Shown here: piece after piece, positions 44,004-56,300 of the stretch
Layout of the letters: each line of letters begins with the position of its first letter
Numbering within the stretch: the first letter of the stretch is position 1
Source: Perilla frutescens
Taxonomy: Eukaryota; Streptophyta; Magnoliopsida; Lamiales; Lamiaceae
Length of the DNA: 64,000 bases
Direction: 5' to 3'
NCBI GenBank assembly: GCA_026008535.1
Contig: BRKX01000002.1
Coordinates: 73,119,380 to 73,183,379 of the forward strand
Translations under genes and position numbers: made by a program
The notes under the pieces: generated by a model
What the model was told of the DNA's origin: nothing
Seen by the model: only the letters and a program-made list of their open reading frames with translations
The model's database searches: none

Positions 44004-46793
44004 ATGGCGGAAAACAATCCCGCCAACCGGAGCACGAAAGCCTACGACGTCGTAATCCTAGGCGCCTCCGGTTTCACCGGAAAATACGTAGTCCGAGAAG
44101 CCCTCAAATTCCTCAACGCTCCCAACTCACCTCTCAAGTCGCTCGCATTGGCGGGACGAAGCCCATCGAGGCTATTAGAAACCCTCAAATGGGCCGTCGG
44201 CCCGAACTCCACCCCGCCGGAGATCCCCCTCCTGACCGCCGACACTTCGGACCCGGACTCGCTCGCCCGCGTCGCGTCCCAAACGAAGATCATACTGGAC
44301 TGCGTCGGCCCGTTTCACCTATACGGGCCGCCCGTAGTTGCGGCGTGCGTCGAAGCGGGGTGCGACTATTTGGATATCACCGGGGAGGTCGACTTCATGG
44401 AGAGGATGGAGGCTTCGTACCACGACAAGGCGGTGAAGAGCGGGTCGCTCGTTGTTTCTGCCTGTGCGTTTGAATCTACGGTGGCGGAGATTGGGCTTCT
44501 GTTTCATTCCCGGCAGTGGGTCGGGCCCTCTGCTCCGAAACGGGTCGATGCGTACCTGAGCTTGGAGTCGGGTAAGAGAATTGTTTTCAACTACGGCACC
44601 TACGAATCTGTGGTTCTCATAGCTGCTAACGCTCATAAAAGTGCGGAGTTGAAGAAAAGGGCCCAACCCGCGGTATATTTCTCTATCTTCTTCGATTTCT
44701 TTCTTTCCACTGAAACTGGGCTGCTTGCATGCTTTTATCTCTTTTTTTTCTTTTTTTTTTTAAGTAAAATTGATCTTTTTGTTTGTTTACGTGGAGACAT
44801 ACATGCATGTGTACGTGTGAGGAAAGGTAAGGGAGTTCTCAATTAATAATTTATTATTATGGTTGATTAATTTAAAATTAAATTTTTATAATTTATTTTT
44901 TTTATAAATTTTGATTATGATTATTTATATTAAAATTAATTTTTTATTTTTAAATAAATTTGATAGTAAAATCACAAAAACGGTGTTACAAGAAATTTGA
45001 AAACAGTACTGGGTACAACATTGCAGTATTGATGGCCTACGAGCGCCACATGATCACATGTGCATATGCCTCTTTTTTTTTTTTTGTTTTTTTTTATTTT
45101 GTATTTTTTTTAATTTTTTCCCCAAAAATAAATACCACTAAATTAAAGTAAATTAATTATTATTTTTTATTCAATAACTCACGCAGTGCACGCGTCAGAC
45201 GAGTGTAGTACGCTTAACGGTTAATTTTTTCGAAATAAATATATACCCTAAAATATATTAGTGAACCCTGAAATTAAAGTAAATTAATTTATTTTTTTAT
45301 CCGATGACTAGCGCAGTGCATAATCACGCACCAATTATTTTTTTTCAAAATAAATATATACACTAAAATGGAATTAATAGATCCTAAAACTAAAGTGAAT
45401 TTATTTAAAAAAAAATATTCAGCAACTAATGCAGTGCACTTGACAATTATTTTTTTCAAATTAAATATAAATTAAGCCCTTAAAAACATAAACACTATCC
45501 CGCCCCAACCCATAAAAAAAATCTAAAAACCCCAAAAGAATCTAAAAATCCTAAAATTAAACAAACACCAAATCCTAAAAAATAAATATACACCCTAATT
45601 CAATTATTAAACCTTAATTGTAATGTATTAAACTTTAATTGAGATATAATAAACTCATATAAGTGAAGTAATAATGATGATACTTTCTAATTTTATGAGT
45701 CATATTTTTTTGGCGAATTTTTTTTGAAATAGGGCGAGTTGACCCGTGAAACTAACTCAATTTTAACCCGCTGTATAGAGTAACTTAGTATATCTGATGT
45801 ATTAAATACTTTGCCCTTTTTCAAAACTTTTGCAAATCCAACATTTGTTCGATTTTTCGGTTCAAAAACCCTATCATTATTTGTATTTTAATATTTCTAT
45901 ATTCCCAGTAGCGTAAAAAAATCCCCTAATAAAAATATTTAAAGTACGATTTTTGGGCTGTAAAATTGATCAGATGTTAAATTTATAATTTTTTTTAAAA
46001 AGTGGGTACTATTTTATTAATTTTGAAAAAATATGACAAAAAAATATAGATATCAAAATATAATTTACTCTTCTAGATTTTATAAGTAAACATACATATG
46101 ATCATACTAAAATGAATATAATACATGTTTAAATTTCAGATTCCTGGACCAGCTCCTCCGCAAGACATCCCATTTGTCGAATACCAGAAGCAGCTGGGGA
46201 TTTGGGGTGTAAAGGTGCCATCAGTAGACTCGGTGGTCACAGGAAGAACTCAGGCAACTTTGGCTGAAAATCCCCACGGTTTACCCGGTATGAATGAAAG
46301 CGTTGAAGCCATGAAGAAAAGGGAGGAGTTCTGGTCAAGAGCGAAGTTGCCATCACAGTTTGGTGTAAACTTTGTGTTGAAATCATTGTTGGGTTTAATT
46401 CCTATTATGGCAATCATGACATTCTTGGTGGTTTTGAGCAAGAGCAGAGTGGGGAGATGGGATCTACTGCAGTTCCCCACATTATTCAGCCTAGGTTTGA
46501 TCCGGAAGAGCGGGCCTTCCGAGGAAGAAATAGCGAGTGCGGGGTTTAAGATGTGGTTCGTCGGAAAGGGGGCCGGAACTGAAGTAGTGACGAGGGTAAC
46601 GGGACCGGAGGTTGGATATGTTGCTACTCCGATAATTCTAGTTCAATGCGCTCTAGTTGTGCTGAATGATCGCGCTGCTCTGCCTAAAGGTGGAGTTTAT
46701 ACACCTGGGATTGTCTTTGGCCCCACTGACCTCCAAAAACGCTTGCAAGATAATGGCATGTCTTTCGATGTTATTTCCAAGAAATCCATTTAA
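44004..46793 (+). CDS. Saccharopine dehydrogenase-like oxidoreductase, copy 2, diverged
   Basis: Two exons, 44,004-44,672 and 46,140-46,793 (phase 0), giving 440 residues. An ATG two codons earlier (43,998) is possible, but copy 1 supports MAENN as the start. The Rossmann motif VVILGASGFTGKYVV is unchanged and exon 1 is nearly identical to copy 1 at the DNA level. Yet the family block CGFDSVPAEIG reads CAFESTVAEIG, CGEPDF reads TGEVDF, and about 14 residues of copy 1 (the YSDISLASEGSKKP stretch) are missing before TEVVTRV. The hydrophobic segment is kept. The intron has grown to 1,467 bases by MITE and tandem-repeat DNA. The frame is open, so it may be expressed; activity may be changed or lost. 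Confidence 0.87.
44838..45003 (+). mobile_element. Partial GGRTTG MITE in an intron
   Basis: The right ~165 bases of the MITE family (AATTAATAATTTATTATTAT through ACAAGAAATTTGAAA) lie inside the intron of dehydrogenase copy 2; the left part is absent. Confidence 0.6.
45142..45480. repeat. Three-copy tandem repeat in an intron
   Basis: Units begin near 45,142, 45,274 and 45,390 with TTAAAGTAAATTAATT-like sequence and each contains GCAGTGCA (near 45,185, 45,313 and 45,431). Period 116-132 bases, diverged, AT-rich. Confidence 0.6.
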
Positions 46794-46902
46794 TTAGCCC
46801 TAATAAATTTTATCTTATTTGAGTTAATAAATATTCTTTTTATCCTTTTTCTTATATATTTCCTCTATTTCTTATTGGGATATTTGGATTGTGCTTTATA
46901 AC

Positions 46903-47200
46903 TAGAGTTGTCAAAACGGGTTGGGCTCGCCGGGCCGGACCGCCCTCGTTAATTTTTTAGGTGAGTAGGGCTTTAGTTTTGAGGCCCGTTTTTCTGGCGG
47001 GCCCAGGCGGGTATATAGCCTGCCAGGCCTGCAAGCATATATTTTTTTATGACTTTTTAATTATTATAATTTATAAATTCCTAATTTCCTAATTGAAAAA
47101 TGGAATCCATTTAAATTTAATACATAAAAAAATGACTTTACAGTTTACCCTAATTCTTAAATCCCTAATTAAACTAGCATGAGCGTCGTATATTACTTTA
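46903..47200 (+). mobile_element. Truncated hAT element, same family as 6505-7708
   Basis: Starts TAGAGTTGTCAAAACGGG and repeats the GC-rich head of the 6505 element (GAGGCCCGTTTTTCTGGCGG). The GTTTACCCTAATT word of its interior also recurs. No right terminus or TSD is found, so only a 5' fragment remains. Confidence 0.65.
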
Positions 47201-47526
47201 TTCATTTATTTGTTCTATACGAAATTCTTTCTGATTTTGTGTTCAAATCTAATACAATAAAGCTGTTCATTGGGAGACTTTGAATTGGGAATAGTTTACG
47301 TTTTAAGCGGAATTAATAATTAAGTGCCTAAACATCAAACATCAAGGTGTTCATAGCATGTACAATAGATGTGCATGTGGTATATACATTATTAGGCATA
47401 TAATCAAATTATTGTGATTTTGTTAGATATTGTGTGGGATTTCTATGTTATGTCATACGTCTGTTGATGTAAATAAAATTGATAGTTTAATAAATAAGAT
47501 CAATCAACTTATAATATCTCAAAAAT

Positions 47527-47712
47527 TCATTTACAAATGCTTGCGTTTTCTTTGAGGAAACGAACGAGTTCCAGGGTAGAGAGGTAGTACAACATCTTTT
47601 GCTGCCATCTCTTGGAATCCTCGTTGATGAATTTCGCCGGCCTTTCACCTTGAACAGGTGCAACTAGAGTAGTTATCTTTAAAGAATAATCACAGATTTC
47701 GTCTTGTGAATG
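47527..47712 (-). pseudogene. Ty1/copia gag fragment
   Basis: The reverse strand reads PAKFINEDSKRWQQKM and then YYLSTLELVRFLKENA, the conserved start of copia Gag (KF.G.NFKRWQQKM type). Only the N-terminal ~45 residues are recognisable. Its upstream side is cut by the LTR insertion at 47,718. Confidence 0.65.
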
Positions 47713-48501
47713 TTGGATGTAACGACCCAAAATCATTTTATAATGGTCGTTACTTTTTTTTAAATATTGATTCAAGCGAGTTATTGATATTTTTACGTTC
47801 CTATAAGTCGCGCCTTAATTATTTAATATTTACGTGGAATATGTGAATTAAATTATTTACATATTTATTTAAGGTTATAAAAATTAATTGTTAAAGTAAA
47901 GTTTTTATCTATTTATTTATTTTGGTCCATATTATTTAGTAAGGCCTGAAGGTGTTAAATATTTTAGAAAAAAAAACATTAACCATTTTGAAAAAAAAAC
48001 ATATTTAAAAATCAAAATTTCATCTTTTTTCATGTGGATAAATCAAGGAAAATTTAATGCTAATAATTCTTCCAATTTTTTTGACTAATTAAATTGCCTG
48101 AAATCAATTTTTTTCAAATCAATTAATCAATTACAATAATTTATGCCATTAAATTTGGGATTTGACTCAAATCAATCCCCACAAATGTGTTGCTTCCATT
48201 TTCATATACCAAAGTTCTAATATAAATAGAAGCATTTTCATACTCCAAACCACACCAAAAGCAATCAAAGCAAATTCTTTATTTTTCTCTAGTTTTCGAA
48301 AGTCATGAACTCATTTGATGATTTTTCTTTCACTAGTTTTTTAATGACCACACATGCACACACACATACATAAATATATATACACACAAAACACATACAT
48401 ATATACGCATATTATATATATATATAAACACACGCACACACCCTAAGCACATACATATATTATGTTTCTATCACAAACACACACATATGTAAACATATAT
48501 A

Positions 48502-48620
48502 GGGATGGGATCTGGTGAGAATCGGGAACCGATCCCATCCGTCCATCTTGAAAAATCTACGCACCAGATGAATTCAGATTTTCGGTGGCATTCCTGTAAT
48601 TATCGCAAAAATTTTCAATT
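48502..48620 (+). repeat. Left terminal inverted repeat of the Mutator-like element
   Basis: Begins GGGATGGGATC. Words shared with the right end, in order: TGAGAA, GGAACCRATCC, CCAGAT and CGGTGGCATT..TGTAATT, spread over about 110-130 bases. Confidence 0.75.
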
Positions 48621-48830
48621 GGCGCGTCTCATTAAGGGCAAAATCGGAAAAAAAAAATACTGAAAACATTGGCATCTTTTCGCGAAGAACAGAAATCAAA
48701 AACTACCCAGATTCAACTTCTTTGCTGCGAAACTCAAATCAACAACCAAAAAACGAGATTGAAAGTGAAGAAATTGAAGAAACTCAAATCTACGACGCTT
48801 CGAATTAAAATCGAACTAAGAAAAGAAAAA

Positions 48831-51800
48831 ATGGCGGAAAAGAAGAACGATTCAAGTTCAAAACTGGAGAAAGGTACAAAAAAGAACCCTACCTTTTCAG
48901 ATTTCAATACTCTTTAATCTCAAATTCAGAAAAAGTTGAAAAAACAGTTTTTCGCATTTGCTCATTCGTTGATTTCTAAAAAAATACAGGATATAGAATC
49001 AGTATGCGTAGTAGTTAAATTCAGTGAACTGGTTTTGAGGAATTTATGTTGTTTTAACTGTATAAGAAAAATTGATTTTAGCATACACAGAACACGAATT
49101 TCCTTGTACATGATTTTAAGGCGTGTTTGCAAAATCCTCATTTTGGCATTTTGTGTAATACAATTTAACATGTTCTATAACACATTTTAGCATTTTGTGT
49201 AATAAATTTTAGCATTGTTTAAATTGAGTGGCATTGTCTTGAGCATTGTTTTGAGCGTTTCCTATAATACTTTTTAGCGTTCTCTGTAATAAATTTTAGC
49301 AAACTGAATAATACATTTTAGCATTGCTCAAATTTATTGGGATGGTCTTGTGCATTGTTTTGAGAGATCTATTACTAAAATTGCATTTTAGAATTCCATG
49401 TCATATATTTTAGCATTCTGTCCAATACTTTTTAGCATGTCGTATTATGCAGATACAAGAAAACGAAAAGCAAGAGTTGTTAAGGAAGATCAAGAAAGAA
49501 CGCAAAATGCAAGGAATGAAGAAGATATAATAAAAGAAGCAGCTACAACTGAACACGACTACAAACTTCTTGAAGATGGGTACCCACTTCTGACAAGCAG
49601 AGCAATCCCATCCCCACTGACTAATGCAATCAAAAATTTCAATGAGGCACAAAGAGAAGCAGTGATCAATATGGGATTTGGTGAAATCCTAAACCTACAA
49701 GTTAAAGAGTTACCGCACAAGATGACATACTGGATTTTAAACAACTTCAATCCAAGAAGGTGTGAAATAGAACTTGCTGACAATGGAGGTCGAGTGCACT
49801 TAGATGAAGATGATGTGCTATTAGTTCTTGGATTGCCGAAGGGCAGAACCTTGATAAGAAAAAGGACTAGAAACACAACATGTGAGCTGACTGAGACTTG
49901 GAGGAAAAGATTTACCAGGTACAAATATAGGATTGTGCCATCAAATGTTGTGACGGATATGCTTGAAGATGTTGAAGGAGGAGATTGGTTCAAGAGACAA
50001 TTCATTGTGCTTCTGACATGTTGCTTGATTGAAAATGGTGGCAATGGATACATATATCCTAACATCATGCACCATTTACAAGATATTGACAACGTGTCAG
50101 AACTAAATTGGTGTGAGTTTGTAATCCGATGTCTGGTGGAAGCTTCGCTACGGTGGCAAATAAACAAAGTAAGGGATTTCAGAGGACCAATACTATTCCT
50201 CACAGTAAAAATCCTCACAATTATTGTACTCTTATCATTTTAGTATATATTTACAATAATTTTAGCATATTTATATACAGATTTTAACTTCTTCTTTCTG
50301 CATTGTTTCATATTACTGAAATTCGAATTCTAACAATATTTCCAAATGCAACAGCTTCTATATGTTGATATGGTGGTTTTGGACAAACGATATGTGCCAA
50401 GATCAATGCCAGTTATTAGATAATGGGACACGAACTTCTTGTTTGAGAGACAAGTTCTGGAAATTGATGCAGGAGGATTTGGTTTGGGTTTTATAGAGGA
50501 TGCATTCATGGAGCTCAATGATGATGCTGGACAGGAGTATCAAGGAGCTGATGTTGCGATTGCAGCAATAGAATATGGAGAGCCAAGCAATGCTGAGACG
50601 AGCAACGCTAAGAGACTTCCAAGATGCCGATCTCCAACTGTGAAAGATAAGCAATCTATAGCTCAAATGATCATTGAACATTCGAAGACAATAACCACAT
50701 CAATGTAGGCAATACTTGATTTAGTTAATGATCTTCCCAATGAGATGTTGAATGACAGTCTCTTCAAGAGGATGATTGATGCTGCACTTATGGTCACGAA
50801 AGCTGATCCATCAATCTCACCAGCACAGAATACACATAAATCATCATCTCAGAGCGATGATGAGTTCTGGGCGTGTCCAGAACACATCAATGCAATAATT
50901 GAGATGGAGCAAGCTGCACTGAGGAGAGACGCTTTTAAGAAAATGATGGCTTATGATGCCCCAAGCTTCAGCATAGGACTCACACAAGAAGAACAGAATG
51001 AAAAGTGGAATCAGATTTTGAAAGTATCAGGACTCTATGAAGTAGTGTATGCTACTGAAAACATGGGTGATGAAATAAATGAAGAAATGGCTGAAGGTGA
51101 AGATACTGAAACAGAAAATGAAGAGGTACATTTAATTTTAGCATCACATGTATTCCATTCCAGTACACCTAGGCATGACATGGCATCTGATAATCATATG
51201 ATCACATTACACAACAGATTCAACGGACAACATGTAAGCTTACAAGAAATGAAAAGGAATTATACTGCTGGTTGATGGATAATGATGAATCAATTTTGTA
51301 AGTTCTTTATGATAATGTTTCATTATGTTTGCTATGTGATAAGTGAAATTACTTAAAAAAAGAACACAGTGATTTTACAGATCTCAATTTGTATACTCCG
51401 ATGGTCGTGTGAGTATTACAATGCAGGACATGGGGACGTTGAGTGCAGAATCCTATATTTACTCATCTGTGATCGATGTCTGGAGTACAATATTGAACCA
51501 CAATGAAGGAGTAAGAGATCCATCATGTTGCAGAAAATTCTTTGCCACAACAGTTCCCACTGTAAGTGAAAATACAAACCTGCATTTATATTATAACATT
51601 ATAAAAATAAACTATAACTTTTTAAAATTTTAACTGACAGTGCTTCTCCGTTTCACACCCACCAAAACACTTTGATGTAAAGAGAAGAATGATACAGTTC
51701 TCAGAACTGCTTTTTATGGAGATGAAGAGCTTCAAACACTTGAACATTGATGACATAGATCTGGTAAAATAATACTTATTCTAGCATGAAGAAATTCCAG

Positions 51801-52486
51801 GATAACCATAACATCTTACATTTTAGCATCTTATCTAATCCATTTTAGCATCTTATTTAATTCATTTTAGCATCTTATCTAATACATTTTAGCATGTTCT
51901 TTTGCAGTACCTATTCCCAATATATTACTCACAACATTTCTTCATGATAGCAATTGATGTTGAGAAACAAAAAGGCAGAAATAATTGACAATTCTTCAGC
52001 CATGGATGGTGATGAGAATGAAGAGAAATATGGTAGCATCCCACAAACTTTGGTAAGCATATAATTACAACATCATTGTACATTTCAAACCACATAAAAC
52101 TAATATTAAGAAACACAATGCAGGTTGAATTTTTAATTGATTTCCTCTATAACAACGGTCAAAAGAGAAGAGCCACAAAAATGTCAAAGCAGATGAAGCC
52201 TGCTGAAAGACTGAAGATGCCATGGAGAGATGACTCAAACAAATCTGACTGTGGGGTATATATGATGAGACATATGGAGACATACAATGGGAATGAGTGG
52301 CAGAATTGGAACTGTGGCATAACTCCAAACAATTTGAAGCAGTTGAAATACATGAGAGCCAAGTACTGTGCTGCAATACTTGCTGCGGACAGTAACATTG
52401 AAAAGGAACGAATCATAGCTGAGGCAAAAATCCGCTACAATCCTTCAATTGACATTGATTCTATTATTCTGAACAAGAAAAACTAG
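48831..52486 (+). pseudogene. Ulp1/C48 protease-like transposon gene, copy I (decayed)
   Basis: Exon 1 48,831-48,873 (MAEKKNDSSSKLEK) joins exon 2 at 49,453; exon 2 ends at LFLT before 50,213; exon 3 starts 50,355; later exons end with 52,124-52,486. Exon 2 carries the domain usual in plant transposon Ulp1 proteins (NMGFGEILNL, YWILNNFNPRRCEIEL, DVLLVLGLPKG). The C-terminal peptidase region keeps the His (SQHFFMIAID) and the Cys (SDCGVYMMRHMETY, TGT at 52,250-52,252), but the Asp-bearing segment (IIDNSS) is out of frame near 51,970. Exon 3 has stops at 50,421-50,423 (TAA) and 50,706-50,708 (TAG). If intact it would cleave SUMO-like conjugates, by family analogy. Roughly 3.7 kb with many introns. 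Confidence 0.8.
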
Positions 52487-53322
52487 TTTGTGTTATGTGT
52501 TTTTTGTATGAATATGTTTTACCACAATCTTTATTTGGATTTTGGTGTTTCATTTTAGATTGCTATATTATACAAAATGACCAGTCTGAATTAATTTTTA
52601 CTTCATAGTCCTCTCATTTCAGCTTCATAGTTTTTTCATTTCAGCATTATAGTCGTTCCATTTTAGCATCTCTAAAAACGAATTGGGAAATAACAAATCA
52701 AGAACGAGAATGTAATGTAATGTTGAGCAATCTAAAATAAATTTAACAACATATTCCTTTAAGTTTAGCATAATAATCCTTTCAATTTAGCATCAGTGAA
52801 AAAGATTGGCATCGAATATAAAAATATATGAACCAGAGTATTGTATTCAACATTCTAAATTAATTTTAGCATCATAGTACTATAATTTTAGCATTACAGT
52901 ATTCTCATTTAAGCATGTTAGACCCTGAACTGTAATAGTGTAATAATGTAATAAACACGATTATTAGAAGCTTAATATTAAAAATAAAAATTCCTAAAGA
53001 TATTAGTATGTGATGTAGAAATTAATCTAAAGAAATAAAAAATAATTAGTATGTTAAAATACTTATAAATTATCGAATAAAATAATTAATATGTAAAAAT
53101 ATTCTATCCCGCCTAAATTATTAAGGACAAAAATGTAATTTTAATTAAATTTCGTAAACAGTTAACATGTTGAAATTAAAAGTTCTCTGATCAGAAACCT
53201 GCAACTGCAACACGCATATATTGATTCTTTTCAAACTCCGCTTTTCATAGAAGTATCATTAACAGAAAAAAAAACAGAACGAAAAAATCTAAAAAAAAAA
53301 CCGTAACCTCTAATCTGAAAAA
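52487..53322 (+). other. Spacer between the two Ulp1-like copies
   Basis: Gene-free AT-rich DNA with several TTTTAGCAT words; probably 3' flank of copy I and promoter of copy II. No terminal repeat or TSD lies here, so both copies belong to the same element. Confidence 0.6.
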
Positions 53323-56300
53323 ATGGCGAACAAGAAGAAAGTTGAAGCCTCTACCAACGAAAACGGTACACTTTTCATTTCTGTAACAAGAACACATATT
53401 CAAAAGAACTGTACAAAAAAGTTAGGGTTTGAACATATTTTAAACTTGTTGCGGGTTTTTTTTTAACACTAGGAAAGCAAGCAAAAACTTGTTATAATTC
53501 TAGCATGATTCTCGTAATATAATACCATACGTGTGCCGAATTTTTAAATGGTGAAAAAAGTAAGACAGTAAAGTTAATTTTTTTTAAAATGCCATAATAA
53601 TCAAGATACCATGTTTAACATAACATAGAGAAGCCCCATTTTTAGCATGTTCTAAAACCTAGTTTTAACATAGTTTTAAAGGTATATTTAAAATCATTTT
53701 TCTAGCGTACTCTTTAATGGTGTTTTAAATGATATGTTTAACATTGGAAAGCGTAGACCAAATTTTATCCAGATTTAACATATTTTTACAGTTATATTTA
53801 TAAGAATTGTTTTAGCATAGTCCATAATGTTGTTTTAGCATGAGTAAATTCCAGTTTTAGCATCTCTCTGTGAGTCTTTTATATTGACAATGTTGAGTGA
53901 TTGTGTGTTATGTAAACATATGTAGATACTTTGAAGCGTAAAAATCCAGAAACAAATTCATCTGGAGAAATTGATGCAACAAATGCTGAAAGAAGAATGA
54001 AAGCAAGGAATGACAAGGAGAGACAAAAACAAATTAAATCTCAATTTCTTGCTTGCATTCTTGAAGAAGAACTTGATTCTCAAAAAGATAAAGCTCAGTG
54101 TTCATCATCGAAAGTTGAGATGGTCATGGAGAAGAATACAAAGAAGCCAGAAGTTTGGCCATCACTGAAGAACAGAGCACTCCCAGCACCTCTGACAAAA
54201 GCAATTAGGAGAATGAATGATGCACAGAAGGAAGCTGTCATTAGTATGGGATTTGGAGATATCCTACAGTTGAATGTGATGAATATGCCTCAAAAGTCGA
54301 GCTTTTGGATTCTAGATAATTTCAATCCAAGGCGCTGCCAAATTGAACTTCCAAATAATGGAGGTAGTGTTCCAATTACTGAGCATGATGTTGCAATCGC
54401 GTTTGGGTTTCCACAAGGTGAAACACTTGTCGAAAGAAGGAAAATGAATCATCCATGTAAGCTTATGGATAGCTAGAGAAAGGAGGTGAAGAAACAAAAG
54501 TACAAAATCCTACCGTCTGACATTGTTACAAAGATGATCGAGGATGTTGAAGGTGGAAGGTGGTTCAAGATACATTTCATGGTCTTGCTGACAAGTTGCC
54601 TTATAGAAAATGGAGGCAACGGTTATTTAGCTCCAAAGATCATGCATCTGTTAGATGATATTGAGAATGTGTCAAAATTCAACTGGTGTGAATTCACACT
54701 TAGAGCCTTGGTTGAGCATGCAAGTACCTGGCACACAAATAAGGAAAAAGACTTCACAGGCCCTATCTTGTTCTTGACTGTAAGACTCCATATCTATATT
54801 TCATTTTAGCAAATATTTGTATAAATTTTACACTATTTTTTATTATTATCAATACTAATTAGTAAAATAATTGAACAATGCAACAGCTTGTGTATGTCGA
54901 TAGGGTAGTCATGTACATGAGATATGTACCCAGGGATGTGCCGCTAATACAACAATGGACAAATACTTTGTTAGTTGACAGAGAAGAACTTGAAGAGAGT
55001 GCAGGTGGATTTGGGTTAGGGTCAGTTTCTGAACCTTATTATGGTGAGGAGGATGAGACAGATGAAGATGAAGGAGACGAAGTTGAAGAAGAGGAAGATG
55101 AAGGAGAGGAAGATGAGAAAAATGAGGAAGAGGAAGAGGATGTGACTCACCATTTTGATCCTAGTCTGAGCTGCTCCCAACAACCTATTGAGCAAATTCG
55201 GAAAGGGATAATGAAGAATGCAAAGATAGCTGTTGCAGCTATCGAAAAAATAATTACTATTGTCAATGATGCTCCGCATGAGATGCTGAGAAAAAAAGAA
55301 TTCAAGAGGATGGTTCAAGCTGCACTTCTGGTGACAAAGGCAGAATCATCTGAGCAAAATGTAAACACAACACCAGAAATTGATGATGATTTCTGGGCCT
55401 GTCCAGAGCACATTGCTGCGATTGAGGAGTTAGAGAAAGCTGCATTGAGAAGAGATGATGTCAAGAGGAAGTTAGATGGTTTCCCTACTCTGAGCCTTGA
55501 TGATAACTATGAGAGATAGGACGCAGTCCTCAAAGTTGCTCAGGAGAATGAAATGATGATGACTGATGAAAATGAAGAAAGAATTGCTGGAGAGAATGAG
55601 CCATTGGTACCTCTTCACACTCAAGATAAAGATGAATATGTTACTCCTATTCATTTTGGACCAACTATGAGTGATGAAGAGCATACAGAGAAAGGTACTG
55701 CTGAGGAATGAGATAAAGGAGAACAGACTGAGAAGATACCTGAGGAAGAAGGTGAAGGTGAAAAGAAAGATGATGTAAGTAATATTCTGCCATTGATTTT
55801 TCATTGAATATCTTGCTCAGATTATTGTCATCTTAATATCAGAAGCATACTCCAAACTTACAAGTTGCTGAGACAAATACTGAGAAGGCTGGAAATGCTG
55901 TCACTCAAGAAGAAGAACATGAACATGAGAAAGAGCATGATGTAAGTATTTTAGCATGACATGTAACTCATTTTAGCATAATCAATCACATATTTTAGCA
56001 TCAATCTGTAATTGAATGTAGCATTTCCTGAAAAACTAACAATAACACAATAATCCAAACTTGCAGTCTGTTGATAAAAACACAGAGAAACAAAGTCAAG
56101 CTGTGGAAAAGTCATGTTGACACTCCACATGAAGAAGAACAAGTTTGTAATGCTGAAGAAGAATCTGTAAGTTACATTTTAGCATGCTTTATAAATCATT
56201 TGAGCATTGTCAAATATATATTTTAGCATCAGTCTGTAATTCAATTTAGCATTACCTGAAAAACTAATAATCACACAATAATCAAAACTTGCAGGGTGTT

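Noticed and set aside
49398..49452. Open frame start of Ulp1 copy I before 49,453
   Set aside because: These codons are intron sequence; the acceptor at 49,451-49,452 matches copy II at 53,924-53,925.
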